Assembly (NCBI RefSeq): GCF_900108175.1
Contig: NZ_FNVO01000001.1
Location: 709,499 to 773,498, forward strand
Length of the DNA stretch: 64,000 nt
Direction of reading: 5' to 3'
From: Thermomonospora echinospora
Lineage (GTDB): Bacteria; Actinomycetota; Actinomycetes; Streptosporangiales; Streptosporangiaceae
The position numbers and the translations under genes are program-made. Of this stretch, positions 37,257 to 44,868 are shown one piece after another. The notes under the pieces are model-generated. The model did no database searches, was not told where the DNA came from, and worked only from the letters and a program-made list of their open reading frames with translations. The number at the start of each line of letters is the position of its first letter. Position 1 is the stretch's first letter.

Positions 37257-38390
37257 TCAGGCCTCCGGCTTCGGGGACGCGGGCTTCTGGGAGGCGGGCT
37301 TCTGGCCCGGGAAGACGTCGTTGATCTCGTCCTCGGTCCAGCCCTGGCGCGAGATGCGCTGTAGCTCGTCGGTCACCGGCTTGCGGGTGGCTTGGTAGAG
37401 CGCCAGCGCCTCCCCGACGGAGCCGGCCTCCTGGAGGGCGTCGGCGAGGGCGCCGGCGTCCAGGATCGCCGAGTTCGCGCCCTGGCCCTGGTGGTGCAGC
37501 ATCGAGTGGGCCGCGTCGCCCACGAGGACGACGGAGTCCGAGTGCCACGTGTCGACCGGGTCGATGTCGTAGACCGCGCGGCAGTTGACGGCGTCCAGGT
37601 CCAGGCCGCGGGTGATGTTCACGATCCGCTCGTCGAAACCCTCGACGGTTTTCAGCAGGTCGTCCTTGGTGACGGCGGGCGTCCAGGTGCTGTCCGGACA
37701 CAGGGCGGTGATGTCGAACGAGACCTGGCCGCGGTGGCGCAGCGGCAGGAAGTAGACCTTCGTGCCGCGGCCGAGGTACATCCGGAGGTTGTCGTCGACG
37801 GCCATCCCGTGGGCGTCGTCGACGGAGATCACCGCGCGGTAGGCGTGCTCGCCGGAGAACACCGGCCGGCCGCCACCGAACAGCTGCCCGCGCACGACCG
37901 ACTTGATGCCGTCGGCACCGACCACCAGGTCGGCGGTGACCGACTCGCCGTTGGCGAAGGTCAGCGTCGCCTTGTCACCCTCGTCTCCAACGCTCTCCAG
38001 CTTGTGACCGAGGTGCACCATGCCCTCGGGGAGCACGCCCAGGAGGGCCTCGATGAAGTCCCCGCGGTGGATCAGGTGGGTCCGCTCGCCGAAGGTGTCG
38101 ATCTCCGGCCACGGCTCCTTCATGATCGGGTCGGCGGTGGCGGTGAGGATCTCGAAGTAGTCGCTGGGGGAGCTGACCTGCTGGATGGCGTCGACGATGC
38201 CCCACTGGCGGAACCGGTCCATGGTGGACGGCCGCAGGCCGATGCCGGCCCCGACCTCGCGGATCCGGCTCGCCTGTTCGTAGACGTTGACGGTGGCGCC
38301 GAGGAGGCTCAGGGCCTTGGCCGCGGCGGCGCCGCCGTACCCCGCGCCGACGACGGCGATGGTCAGGTTCTTCAGCTCTGCGGGCTGCAT
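37257..38390 (-). CDS. FAD-dependent aromatic monooxygenase (class A, salicylate/6-hydroxynicotinate hydroxylase-like)
   Basis: This 377-residue flavoprotein hydroxylase has the FAD motif VVGAGYGGAAAAKALSLLG, the DG motif VVGADGIKSVVRG and the GD motif LVGDAAHSMLHHQGQGAN. It is a distinct lineage from the 3-hydroxybenzoate 6-hydroxylase of the neighbouring operon. The C-terminus carries the repeat QKPASQKPAS, probably a disordered tail. It sits third in the operon after the two phosphotriesterase-like genes. The aromatic substrate is unknown; ring hydroxylation or oxidative decarboxylation are both possible. Confidence 0.85.
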   Translation of the reverse strand: MQPAELKNLTIAVVGAGYGGAAAAKALSLLGATVNVYEQASRIREVGAGIGLRPSTMDRFRQWGIVDAIQQVSSPSDYFEILTATADPIMKEPWPEIDTFGERTHLIHRGDFIEALLGVLPEGMVHLGHKLESVGDEGDKATLTFANGESVTADLVVGADGIKSVVRGQLFGGGRPVFSGEHAYRAVISVDDAHGMAVDDNLRMYLGRGTKVYFLPLRHRGQVSFDITALCPDSTWTPAVTKDDLLKTVEGFDERIVNITRGLDLDAVNCRAVYDIDPVDTWHSDSVVLVGDAAHSMLHHQGQGANSAILDAGALADALQEAGSVGEALALYQATRKPVTDELQRISRQGWTEDEINDVFPGQKPASQKPASPKPEA

Positions 38391-38403
38391 GGCTCGGTCC
38401 TTG

Positions 38404-39360
38404 TCAGTTTTTGATCGAAAGGAAGTCGGCGGGGTTGTCGACGAAGATCGTCTTGATGGCGGCCTCGTCGAGACCGGCGGCGCGCAGGTCCGGGATGAGG
38501 TCCTCGAAGAGGTAGTTGACGGTGTGGCCCCGCACGCCCGGCCAGCCCAGCGGGCTGCAGTTGGCGTCGGCCGAGGCGAGCACCTGCCTGATGCGGCCCT
38601 CGCCGCTGATGAACCGGAGGAAGTGGTCCAGGCGCTCCTTGCGCGGACGGGCCCAGAACGGCGGGTCCGGAAGCTCGGTCTCGTAGCCGAAGGTGTCGAA
38701 GCCGATCCGGCCGCCCTGGTCGGCGATCCAGGTGTCGCGGGTCTTGTCGGCGTTGACGCCGTCGTCCACGTGCCCGAACAGCACACGGTCGAGGGGAAGG
38801 CCCTCCTCGTTGAAGATCGCGATCGCGTTCTCGGCGTCGACGGCCAGGTGGGTCAGGATGCCGACCCCGGTGGTCAGGGCGGCGCGGGCGGCCGCGCGGT
38901 AGATGCGCTTGTCCAGGTCCGTCATGCGGCCACCGCGGCTCACGCCCACCTTGATGATGCCGGCGCGGCCGCCGGTGTCGCCGATGCCGACGGTGATCTC
39001 GTGGACGAAGTGCTCGGCCAGGTACTCCACGCTCGCCCGGGCGAAGAACGGCAGCGCGGTGTCGCCGCCGACGAAGCCGGTGCTTGCGACGATGTGCACG
39101 CCGGTCTTCGCGGACAGCGACCGGTAATAGTCGACGTCCCGGCCGTTGCAGATGCCGGTCGCGTCGACGAACGTGCCGCCGCCGTACTCATGGAACCGGC
39201 GCAGCTTCGGAACGGTCTCCGCGTACCGCTGCTCGGGGGTCTTCCACCACGTGGTGTCCAGCTCGGAGCCCGGCATGCCGTACCCGATGTGCTCGTGGAC
39301 GGCCACGAGACCCAGCTCCTCGGTCGGGATCGGCCCCAGGACGGTGTTCACTCTCGACAC
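38404..39360 (-). CDS. Phosphotriesterase-family metal-dependent hydrolase (probable lactonase/esterase)
   Basis: This 318-residue TIM-barrel protein keeps all six expected metal ligands: His22 and His24 (VHEHIGYG), Lys137 (GIIKVG, normally carbamylated), His171 (LTHLA), His197 (FGHVDDG) and Asp265 (ASADAN). Phosphotriesterase-like lactonases share this set. A GTG at 39360 follows AAAGGTGAG; an in-frame GTG three codons earlier is possible. It is paired with a paralogue directly upstream that lost most of these residues. Confidence 0.88.
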   Translation of the reverse strand: MSRVNTVLGPIPTEELGLVAVHEHIGYGMPGSELDTTWWKTPEQRYAETVPKLRRFHEYGGGTFVDATGICNGRDVDYYRSLSAKTGVHIVASTGFVGGDTALPFFARASVEYLAEHFVHEITVGIGDTGGRAGIIKVGVSRGGRMTDLDKRIYRAAARAALTTGVGILTHLAVDAENAIAIFNEEGLPLDRVLFGHVDDGVNADKTRDTWIADQGGRIGFDTFGYETELPDPPFWARPRKERLDHFLRFISGEGRIRQVLASADANCSPLGWPGVRGHTVNYLFEDLIPDLRAAGLDEAAIKTIFVDNPADFLSIKN

Positions 39361-39410
39361 AACACTCACCTTTGAGGGAAGAAACTCGATGGTCGTGGGC
39401 TGCCGCGCGC

Positions 39411-40397
39411 TCAGCGCGTCGACAGCAGGTCGCGCGGGTTGCCCACGAGGATCCGCTGGACGTCCTCGTCGCCGAGGCCCTGTGCCTTGAGAAGGGGGAC
39501 GAACGCGGTCAGGACGTGGCTGTAGCGCACCTCGTTGGCCGGGTGGCCCTTGGCGACGCCGGTCGCGTTGCTGGAGAGCAGGATCCGGCCGCCGTGGCCG
39601 GCCTCGATCAGCTCGGCGACCAGGGCGGCGCGCTCGGCGTCGGTGACGTGGGCGTCGTCCTCGGTGCCCACGTGGTCGAGGGCGACGTAGGCGCCGAGGG
39701 CCGCGACCTTGATCGGCGCGCCGGCCGCGACGGCGTCCCTGCGGTCGAGCCCGCCGACGACGACGCGGCCGGCCGGCAGCTTCTCGTCCAGGACGACCCG
39801 CAGGTCGCGTACGGCATCGTTCCCGTAGCGGATGGACACCGGGACGCCGGTGGTCAAGGCGGCGCGGGCCGCACCGCGGAACAGGCTCTCGTCGGTCGCG
39901 GTCATGCCCGCGAGGCTCGCGGCGGTGGCCACGAGGCCCGCGGCGCCCCGCCGCTCGACACGGGGGACCACCATGCCCTCGGTGACCTCCTTGGCGAAGA
40001 GGTCGGCGAACTTCTCGGCCGGCCATGGCGTCGGGGGGTCGGTCTGCGGCGTCAGGAAGTAGCCGCCGAGCATCTCCTCGGGGCCCTGGCCCGTCGACGC
40101 GACGATGTGCACGCCGGTCGTGCGCGAGAGGGCCTCGTACAGCCGCACATCGCGCCCGTGGAACATGCCGGTGCTGTCGACGATCGTCCCGCCGCCGTGC
40201 CTGCGGAAGTCCTGCAGCTTCTCGGCCAGGGTCGCGAAGATCTCGGCACGGTCGAGGGTGATGTCGAACGCGTACTCCGCTCCCGGAACCACCGACAGCA
40301 GGGCCTCGTGAATCGAGACGACCCCCAGCTCCTGCGCGGGAACGGGGCCGAGGACGGTGTTGACGGTGGCGTTCTCGGCGGTCTGGGCACCTGTCAC
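39411..40397 (-). CDS. Phosphotriesterase-family paralogue lacking the metal site (probable pseudoenzyme)
   Basis: This 328-residue protein aligns over its full length with the neighbour at 38404-39360 (VNTVLGPVPAQELG, GVHIVASTG, AARAALTTGV), but five ligand positions are changed. The second His of HxH is Ala32 (IHEALL), the carbamyl-Lys is Ala157, the two barrel histidines are Arg190 and Gly216, and the Asp is Asn277. Only His30 remains. The reading frame is intact with AAGGAG before its GTG, so it appears maintained rather than decaying. It is the first gene of the operon. Confidence 0.88.
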   Translation of the reverse strand: MTGAQTAENATVNTVLGPVPAQELGVVSIHEALLSVVPGAEYAFDITLDRAEIFATLAEKLQDFRRHGGGTIVDSTGMFHGRDVRLYEALSRTTGVHIVASTGQGPEEMLGGYFLTPQTDPPTPWPAEKFADLFAKEVTEGMVVPRVERRGAAGLVATAASLAGMTATDESLFRGAARAALTTGVPVSIRYGNDAVRDLRVVLDEKLPAGRVVVGGLDRRDAVAAGAPIKVAALGAYVALDHVGTEDDAHVTDAERAALVAELIEAGHGGRILLSSNATGVAKGHPANEVRYSHVLTAFVPLLKAQGLGDEDVQRILVGNPRDLLSTR

Positions 40398-40438
40398 GGG
40401 CACTCCTTTCGGTCTCGGCGAGTGACCGTGGTCACGCC

Positions 40439-40483
40439 GTGATGTGAATGGTGTCACGTGTGTTTACATCACGTCAAGTAAAC
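40439..40483. promoter_or_regulatory. Divergent promoter with two overlapping inverted repeats
   Basis: GTTTAC-N10-GTAAAC (40462-40483) and GTGATGT-N20-ACATCAC (40439-40472) overlap in the gap between the phosphotriesterase-like operon and the TetR gene. Both resemble TetR half-site spacing. The AT-richness of the first repeat stands out from its surroundings. Confidence 0.55.
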
Positions 40484-40568
40484 TATCCATGCGTCAAGAC
40501 TGCGAGCAGCACGTATCAAGAGTGAGCAGTGAGAGCGGAACCCGGCCGGTGTGCCCTATGCTGGCGGC

Positions 40569-41183
40569 GTGGCGACGCTTCGTGAGGCGCAGAAGGAGAT
40601 GACGCGAAAGCTCCTGCTCGACGCCGGCCTGGACCTGTTCGCGTCGAAGGGCTATGCGGCGACGACGGTCGACGAGATCGCCTCGGCGGCGGGGACGACG
40701 CGGGTGACCTTCTACGCGTACTTTCCCTCCAAGGTCGATCTGATGAAGGCCCTCATCTCGGAGCGGCTCAACGCCGCGCTCGACCGGGTCCCCTCCGCCG
40801 AGCACGGGTCGACCGGGCGTGAGCTGGTCGCCGTGGTCGAGGACGGCTCGCGAGAGCGGATCCGCGCGTGGCTGGCCTCCACCTCACAACGCTGGGACGA
40901 GATCCGCCCCTACACCACGACCGCCTTCGAGGCCGCGGCCGTCGACCCCGAGATCCGCGCGCTCTTCGACGAGTGGCTGAACGAGGCCATCGGCGACATC
41001 AAGGACGGGCTCGACCGCGCCGACCGGTTCCCGGCCGGCACCCGCCACTTCCGCAGCGTCATCGCCATCACCGAGCTCGACTATGTCGCACGCCATTGGA
41101 CACCGGGGACCTGGGGCGTCGGGTACGACGAGATGCTCGACGTCCTCACCGAGAGCTGGTTCGGCGCGATCGGACGCCACTGA
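40569..41183 (+). CDS. TetR-family regulator divergent from the hydrolase operon
   Basis: This 204-residue protein has a canonical TetR helix-turn-helix, YAATTVDEIASAAGTTRVTFYAYFPSK, at residues 29-55 and a helical ligand domain. The GTG at 40569 gives the usual short N-terminus; a GTG six codons earlier is an alternative and neither has a strong ribosome site. It is the obvious candidate repressor for the six-gene operon starting at 40397 and for itself. Confidence 0.88.
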   Translation: MATLREAQKEMTRKLLLDAGLDLFASKGYAATTVDEIASAAGTTRVTFYAYFPSKVDLMKALISERLNAALDRVPSAEHGSTGRELVAVVEDGSRERIRAWLASTSQRWDEIRPYTTTAFEAAAVDPEIRALFDEWLNEAIGDIKDGLDRADRFPAGTRHFRSVIAITELDYVARHWTPGTWGVGYDEMLDVLTESWFGAIGRH

Positions 41184-41245
41184 CCCGCGCCGCCTGGACG
41201 AACCCTCGCCTCATCCGCGCCCCGGCGACTCGGGGCCGATGCCCG

Positions 41246-42166
41246 TCAGGGCCTCGCCGCGTCGAACAGGAGCTGGCGTAGCCAGGCGATGAAGTGGTGG
41301 TCGCCCAGATGCGGGTTCCAGACCATGTCGATGCCCAGCCCGGGGAGCGGGAACGGGAACTCCTCGATCCGCAGCCCGACGAGCGTCCGCATTTCCGAGG
41401 CGACCCGGAAGCGCAGGAGGGCGACACCGCCGGCACGTCCGACCAGGTAAGGGACGAGCAGGAAATCGGAGATCAACTGGCCGACACGGTAGGTGACCCC
41501 CCTCTCGTCGAGCACCGAGTACGGGAAGACCCGCCGCTCGGTGTCCACGACGACATGCGGCTGTGTGGTCAGCAACTCCAGCGCGCTCGCTTCGGGGGGC
41601 GTGTCCGCCGAGGCCACCACCACGCACCGGTCGTCGTACAGGCGCTCCCGCGGGTACGGCGACGCGATCCCCTCGGAGAGCAGGACGACGTCGACGCCGT
41701 GCTCTGTGAAGGTGGACTCGGTCGGCACGGTGATCGTGCGCAGGCGGAGGGTCGCGTTCGGGGCCCGCTCCGCCACGAGCCGCCCCAGCCGGGCTCCGAG
41801 GACGAAGGCCGTGCTGGTGGTCATCGCGATGGTGATGACGCGGCGATCCGTCGCCGGATCGAAGCCGGGAAAGTTGATCACGTCCGCGGCCTGCTGGAGG
41901 GTCGCCCGCAACGGTGCGATCAGCTCCATCGCACGCGGGGTCAGCGTGACACCGTTCCCCTGCCGGACGAGAAGGTCGTCGCCGAGTAGACGCCGCATGC
42001 GCCCCAGGGCGTGGCTCATCGCGGACTGGGAGAGACCGACACGCTCGGCGCCCCTGGTCACCGAGCGCTCCTCCAGCACTGCGAGGAGGGGCACCAGCAG
42101 GTTGAGGTTGACCGACGCCAACCGGTCCAGCCTGGAAGCTGCGGTGCTCGCCCCCTCGTCGTCCAT
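41246..42166 (-). CDS. LysR-family transcriptional regulator
   Basis: This 306-residue protein has the LysR winged helix (NLNLLVPLLAVLEERSVTRG then LSQSAMSHALGRMRRLLGDD) and a NodD/LinR-like effector domain with LFDAARP at the end. Its start lies 11 nt from the ferredoxin reductase stop, on the same strand, so it is the last gene of the P450-ferredoxin-reductase unit rather than a divergent regulator. The palindrome ATGCAA-N9-TTGCAT at 46086-46106 ahead of the P450 gene would be a natural binding site. Confidence 0.9.
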   Translation of the reverse strand: MDDEGASTAASRLDRLASVNLNLLVPLLAVLEERSVTRGAERVGLSQSAMSHALGRMRRLLGDDLLVRQGNGVTLTPRAMELIAPLRATLQQAADVINFPGFDPATDRRVITIAMTTSTAFVLGARLGRLVAERAPNATLRLRTITVPTESTFTEHGVDVVLLSEGIASPYPRERLYDDRCVVVASADTPPEASALELLTTQPHVVVDTERRVFPYSVLDERGVTYRVGQLISDFLLVPYLVGRAGGVALLRFRVASEMRTLVGLRIEEFPFPLPGLGIDMVWNPHLGDHHFIAWLRQLLFDAARP

Positions 42167-42177
42167 CGCGGTGAACC

Positions 42178-43314
42178 CTACCCGGTGCCCTGACTCAGAC
42201 GGCGCAGCCGGGGGATCGGGATCCGGTGGTTCAGCGCCACCGCCGTACCGGAGCCGTCGTCGTGAGACCAGCGCATCAGGGAGGATCCGCCGGGTCCTCC
42301 CTCGACATATGTCGGCTCTCCCTGCACCGGAAGATAGCCCACGGCCTTGAGGCTGAGCCCGAACTGCTCGGTCCAGAAGTACGGCTGGAACCGGAGCGGT
42401 GGTGCCTCGTCCCCTCGAACGAGGGCGGCCGCGGCCACCTTCGCCTGCTCGATCGCACTGCTCCACAGCGGGATGCGCCGCCGGCCGTACGGCGTCGGGA
42501 ACGCCGCCGGGTCGCCGACCGCTGCGATGTCAGGGCGCACGAGTCCGCGCGAGTCGACCTGGAGGACACCCTTCTCCACCATGCCCGTGTCCGCGAGCCA
42601 GTCCGTGTTGGGGACATCGCCGACCGCGGAGATCACCAGCCCGGCCTGGAGGACGGCGCCGTCCTCCAGCACGACGCGAGCATCTCCCGCCTGCCCTTCG
42701 AGCCGCGCACCGCCGGTCTCGACGACGGTGAGCCCGCGGTCCAGCGCGGCCTTGACGAAGACGTCAGCCAGATACGGCCCCAGTTGCACGATCAGTGGAG
42801 TCCCCTGAGAGACGAGCGTGACCCGGCAGCCCGCCGCCAGGCACCCCGAGGCGATCTCCATGCCGAGCGGACCGCCGCCGACCACGACGACCGACGGACT
42901 TGCAGCGAGTCGACCGCGCAGGGTCAGCGCATCGTCGAGTCCGCGCAAGGTGAGCTCCTCGGGCAGGTCGGACAGCCGCCGTGCGCGGGAACCGGTGGCG
43001 ATCACGAGCCGGTCGTACGGCAGGGCGGTGCCGTCCTCAAGGCTGACAAGCCGACGCTCCACGTCGAGTCCAGAAGCCCTGACCCCGCGGATCTCGTTCG
43101 CCCCGTGCGTGGGCGGCGGGAGCTCATGGGACGACATGTCGTCGCCGTCGAGCAGGAGTGCCTTCGACAGCGCCGGACGGCTGTACGCCGGGTGCGGCTC
43201 GTCACCGACGATGGTCAGCTCCCCGTCGAAGCCGCTCTCCCGCAGCGAGTCCGCCGCGGTGAGGCCGGCGATGCCGTTGCCGACGACGACGACACGCTTG
43301 ATCGGCGTGCTCAT
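42178..43314 (-). CDS. Ferredoxin reductase (NADH-dependent, P450-associated)
   Basis: This 378-residue flavoprotein has the N-terminal FAD motif VVVVGNGIAGLTAADSL, the NAD motif VVVVGGGPLGMEIASG and the late FAD-binding segment PDIAAVGDPAAF. It is the oxygenase-coupled type of reductase. Its ATG overlaps the ferredoxin stop (ATGA), so the two are stoichiometrically linked. It passes electrons from NAD(P)H to the ferredoxin for the P450. Confidence 0.92.
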   Translation of the reverse strand: MSTPIKRVVVVGNGIAGLTAADSLRESGFDGELTIVGDEPHPAYSRPALSKALLLDGDDMSSHELPPPTHGANEIRGVRASGLDVERRLVSLEDGTALPYDRLVIATGSRARRLSDLPEELTLRGLDDALTLRGRLAASPSVVVVGGGPLGMEIASGCLAAGCRVTLVSQGTPLIVQLGPYLADVFVKAALDRGLTVVETGGARLEGQAGDARVVLEDGAVLQAGLVISAVGDVPNTDWLADTGMVEKGVLQVDSRGLVRPDIAAVGDPAAFPTPYGRRRIPLWSSAIEQAKVAAAALVRGDEAPPLRFQPYFWTEQFGLSLKAVGYLPVQGEPTYVEGGPGGSSLMRWSHDDGSGTAVALNHRIPIPRLRRLSQGTG

Positions 43315-43499
43315 GCGATCCGCAGGGCCGCGACCGGGCAGACCCGGACGGCGGCGTTGGCCAGTGAGGCGTCGGCGTCGCTTATCTCCTCGCGGTCGAG
43401 GACGAGTTCGCCGTCGTCGTCGAGGTGCATCAGCTGCGGCGCGGCCTCCTCGCACAGGCCGTGTCCTTCGCAGCGGGGGCGGTCAATGACGATCTTCAT
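43311..43499 (-). CDS. P450-type ferredoxin ([3Fe-4S] or [4Fe-4S])
   Basis: This 62-residue ferredoxin has CEGHGLCEEAAPQLM near the N-terminus and RVCPVAALRI near the C-terminus, giving the C-x5-C-xn-CP arrangement of bacterial P450 electron carriers. Three cysteines suggest a [3Fe-4S] cluster. It is directly followed by the reductase. The TnpB element lies immediately upstream, so it may have lost its original promoter or leader linkage to the P450. Confidence 0.92.
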   Translation of the reverse strand: MKIVIDRPRCEGHGLCEEAAPQLMHLDDDGELVLDREEISDADASLANAAVRVCPVAALRIA

Positions 43500-43513
43500 C
43501 TGGATGTCCTTGA

Positions 43514-44852
43514 GCGTGGAAACCTCGGGCTTTAGCCCTGGGGACGAAACGCGGCACGGCGCCGCACGGTGGATGCGAACACATGTACGAGACTTAACTG
43601 ATCGCCTGGCAACATGTGAGGCATGGCGCAGATCGTGAAGCGGGCCTATAAGTACCGCTTCTACCCGACTCCCGGGCAGGCCGAAGAGCTTGCCCGGACG
43701 TTCGGCTGCGTCCGCCTCGTCTACAACAAGGCGTTGGAGGAGCGCACCCGCGCCTACACGCTGGAAGGCCGCCGCGTCTCCTATGTGGAGTCCTCGGCCG
43801 CGCTCACGCAATGGAAGCGCGCCGACGAGTTGGCGTTCCTGAACGAGGTCTCCAGCGTCCCGCTTCAGCAGGCGCTGCGGCACCTGCAGTCCGCGTTCGC
43901 GAACTTCTTCGCGCGCCGGGCCAAGTACCCCACCTTCAAGTCCCGCAAGAAGTCCCGGGCGTCGGCCGAATACACCCGGTCGGCGTTCCGCTGGCGGGAC
44001 GGTCGGCTCACCCTCGCCAAGATGAGCGATCCGCTGGACATCGTGTGGTCGCGTCCGCTGCCCGAGGGGGCGGAGCCGTCGACCGTGACCGTGTCCCAGG
44101 ATGCGGCCGGGCGATGGTTCGTGTCCCTCCTGGTCGAGGAGAAGATCGCCCCGCTCGACCCAACCGGGAGCCTGGTCGGGGTGGACGCCGGAATCACCTC
44201 CCTGGTCACCCTGTCCACTGGGGAGAAGGTGACCAACCCCCGGCATGAGCGGGCCGATCGGCGCAAGCTGGCCAAGGCTCAGCAGGCACTCGCCCGCAAG
44301 GCCAAGGGGTCGGCGAACCGCGCCAAGGCCCAGCTGAAGGTGGCCCGGGTGTATGCCCGGATCGCCGATCGCCGCCGCGATCACCTGCACAAGCTCACCA
44401 CTCGACTCGTCCGCGAGAACCAAACGGTCGTGATCGAGGACCTCACCGTGCGCAACCTGGTCAAGAACGGCTCGCTGGCCCGCGCCATCTCCGACGCGTC
44501 CTGGCGGGAACTCCGCTCGATGCTGGAGTACAAGGCGGCCTGGTACGGGCGGGAACTGCTGGTGATCGACCGGTGGTTCCCCTCTTCCAAGCTGTGCTCG
44601 GCCTGCGGCGCTCTGCAAGAGTCGATGCCGCTTGCCGTCCGGGAGTGGGCATGCGCCTGCGGCGCAGCCCACGACCGGGACGTCAACGCCGCGAAGAACA
44701 TCCTCGCCGCCGGGCTGGCGGAGAGGTGAAACGCCTGTGGAGCTGGCGTAAGACCTCAAGGGCGCAAGCCCGGCGGGCGGCTGGCAGTGAAGCAGGAAGA
44801 CCAACCCGTGAGGGTCGGAACCCCCCGGCTTCAGCCGTGGGGAGAAAGTCAA
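43514..44852 (+). mobile_element. IS200/IS605-family TnpB-only element
   Basis: The element carries one gene, tnpB, and no tnpA transposase. Both ends have similar imperfect hairpins: CCTCGGGCTTTAGCCCTGGGG at 43523-43543 near the left end and a related one with CCGGCTTCAGCCG at 44821-44842 near the right end. The predicted left junction follows TTGA (43510-43513) and the right end finishes TCAA (44849-44852), as in IS608-type elements. It lies exactly between the P450 and ferredoxin genes. The borders are inferred from family rules, not from a comparison with an empty site. Confidence 0.8.
43623..44729 (+). CDS. tnpB: RNA-guided nuclease TnpB (IS200/IS605 OrfB)
   Basis: This 368-residue protein has an intact RuvC-like core: Asp188 in VGVDAGITSL, Glu272 in VVIEDLTVRNL and Asp353 in HDRDVNAAKNI, plus a zinc finger with Cys325, Cys328, Cys344 and Cys346. 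The N-terminal domain begins KRAYKYRFYPTPGQAEELAR. TnpB uses an RNA from the element end as guide to cut DNA next to a short motif. All catalytic residues are present, so it is probably active. Mobilisation would need a TnpA supplied from elsewhere. Confidence 0.93.
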   Translation: MAQIVKRAYKYRFYPTPGQAEELARTFGCVRLVYNKALEERTRAYTLEGRRVSYVESSAALTQWKRADELAFLNEVSSVPLQQALRHLQSAFANFFARRAKYPTFKSRKKSRASAEYTRSAFRWRDGRLTLAKMSDPLDIVWSRPLPEGAEPSTVTVSQDAAGRWFVSLLVEEKIAPLDPTGSLVGVDAGITSLVTLSTGEKVTNPRHERADRRKLAKAQQALARKAKGSANRAKAQLKVARVYARIADRRRDHLHKLTTRLVRENQTVVIEDLTVRNLVKNGSLARAISDASWRELRSMLEYKAAWYGRELLVIDRWFPSSKLCSACGALQESMPLAVREWACACGAAHDRDVNAAKNILAAGLAER

Positions 44853-44868
44853 GCGGGGATCACTTCCA
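44730..44868 (+). ncRNA. Predicted reRNA (omega RNA) of TnpB with guide reading into the P450 gene
   Basis: In TnpB systems the guide RNA scaffold is the 3-prime end of tnpB plus the right end, and its guide is the first 16-20 nt beyond the element. Here the right-end hairpin at 44821-44842 and terminal TCAA (44849-44852) give a scaffold, and the guide would begin at 44853 with GCGGGGATCACTTCCAG, the 3-prime part of the P450 gene. Exact RNA ends are not visible in sequence. Confidence 0.45.
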
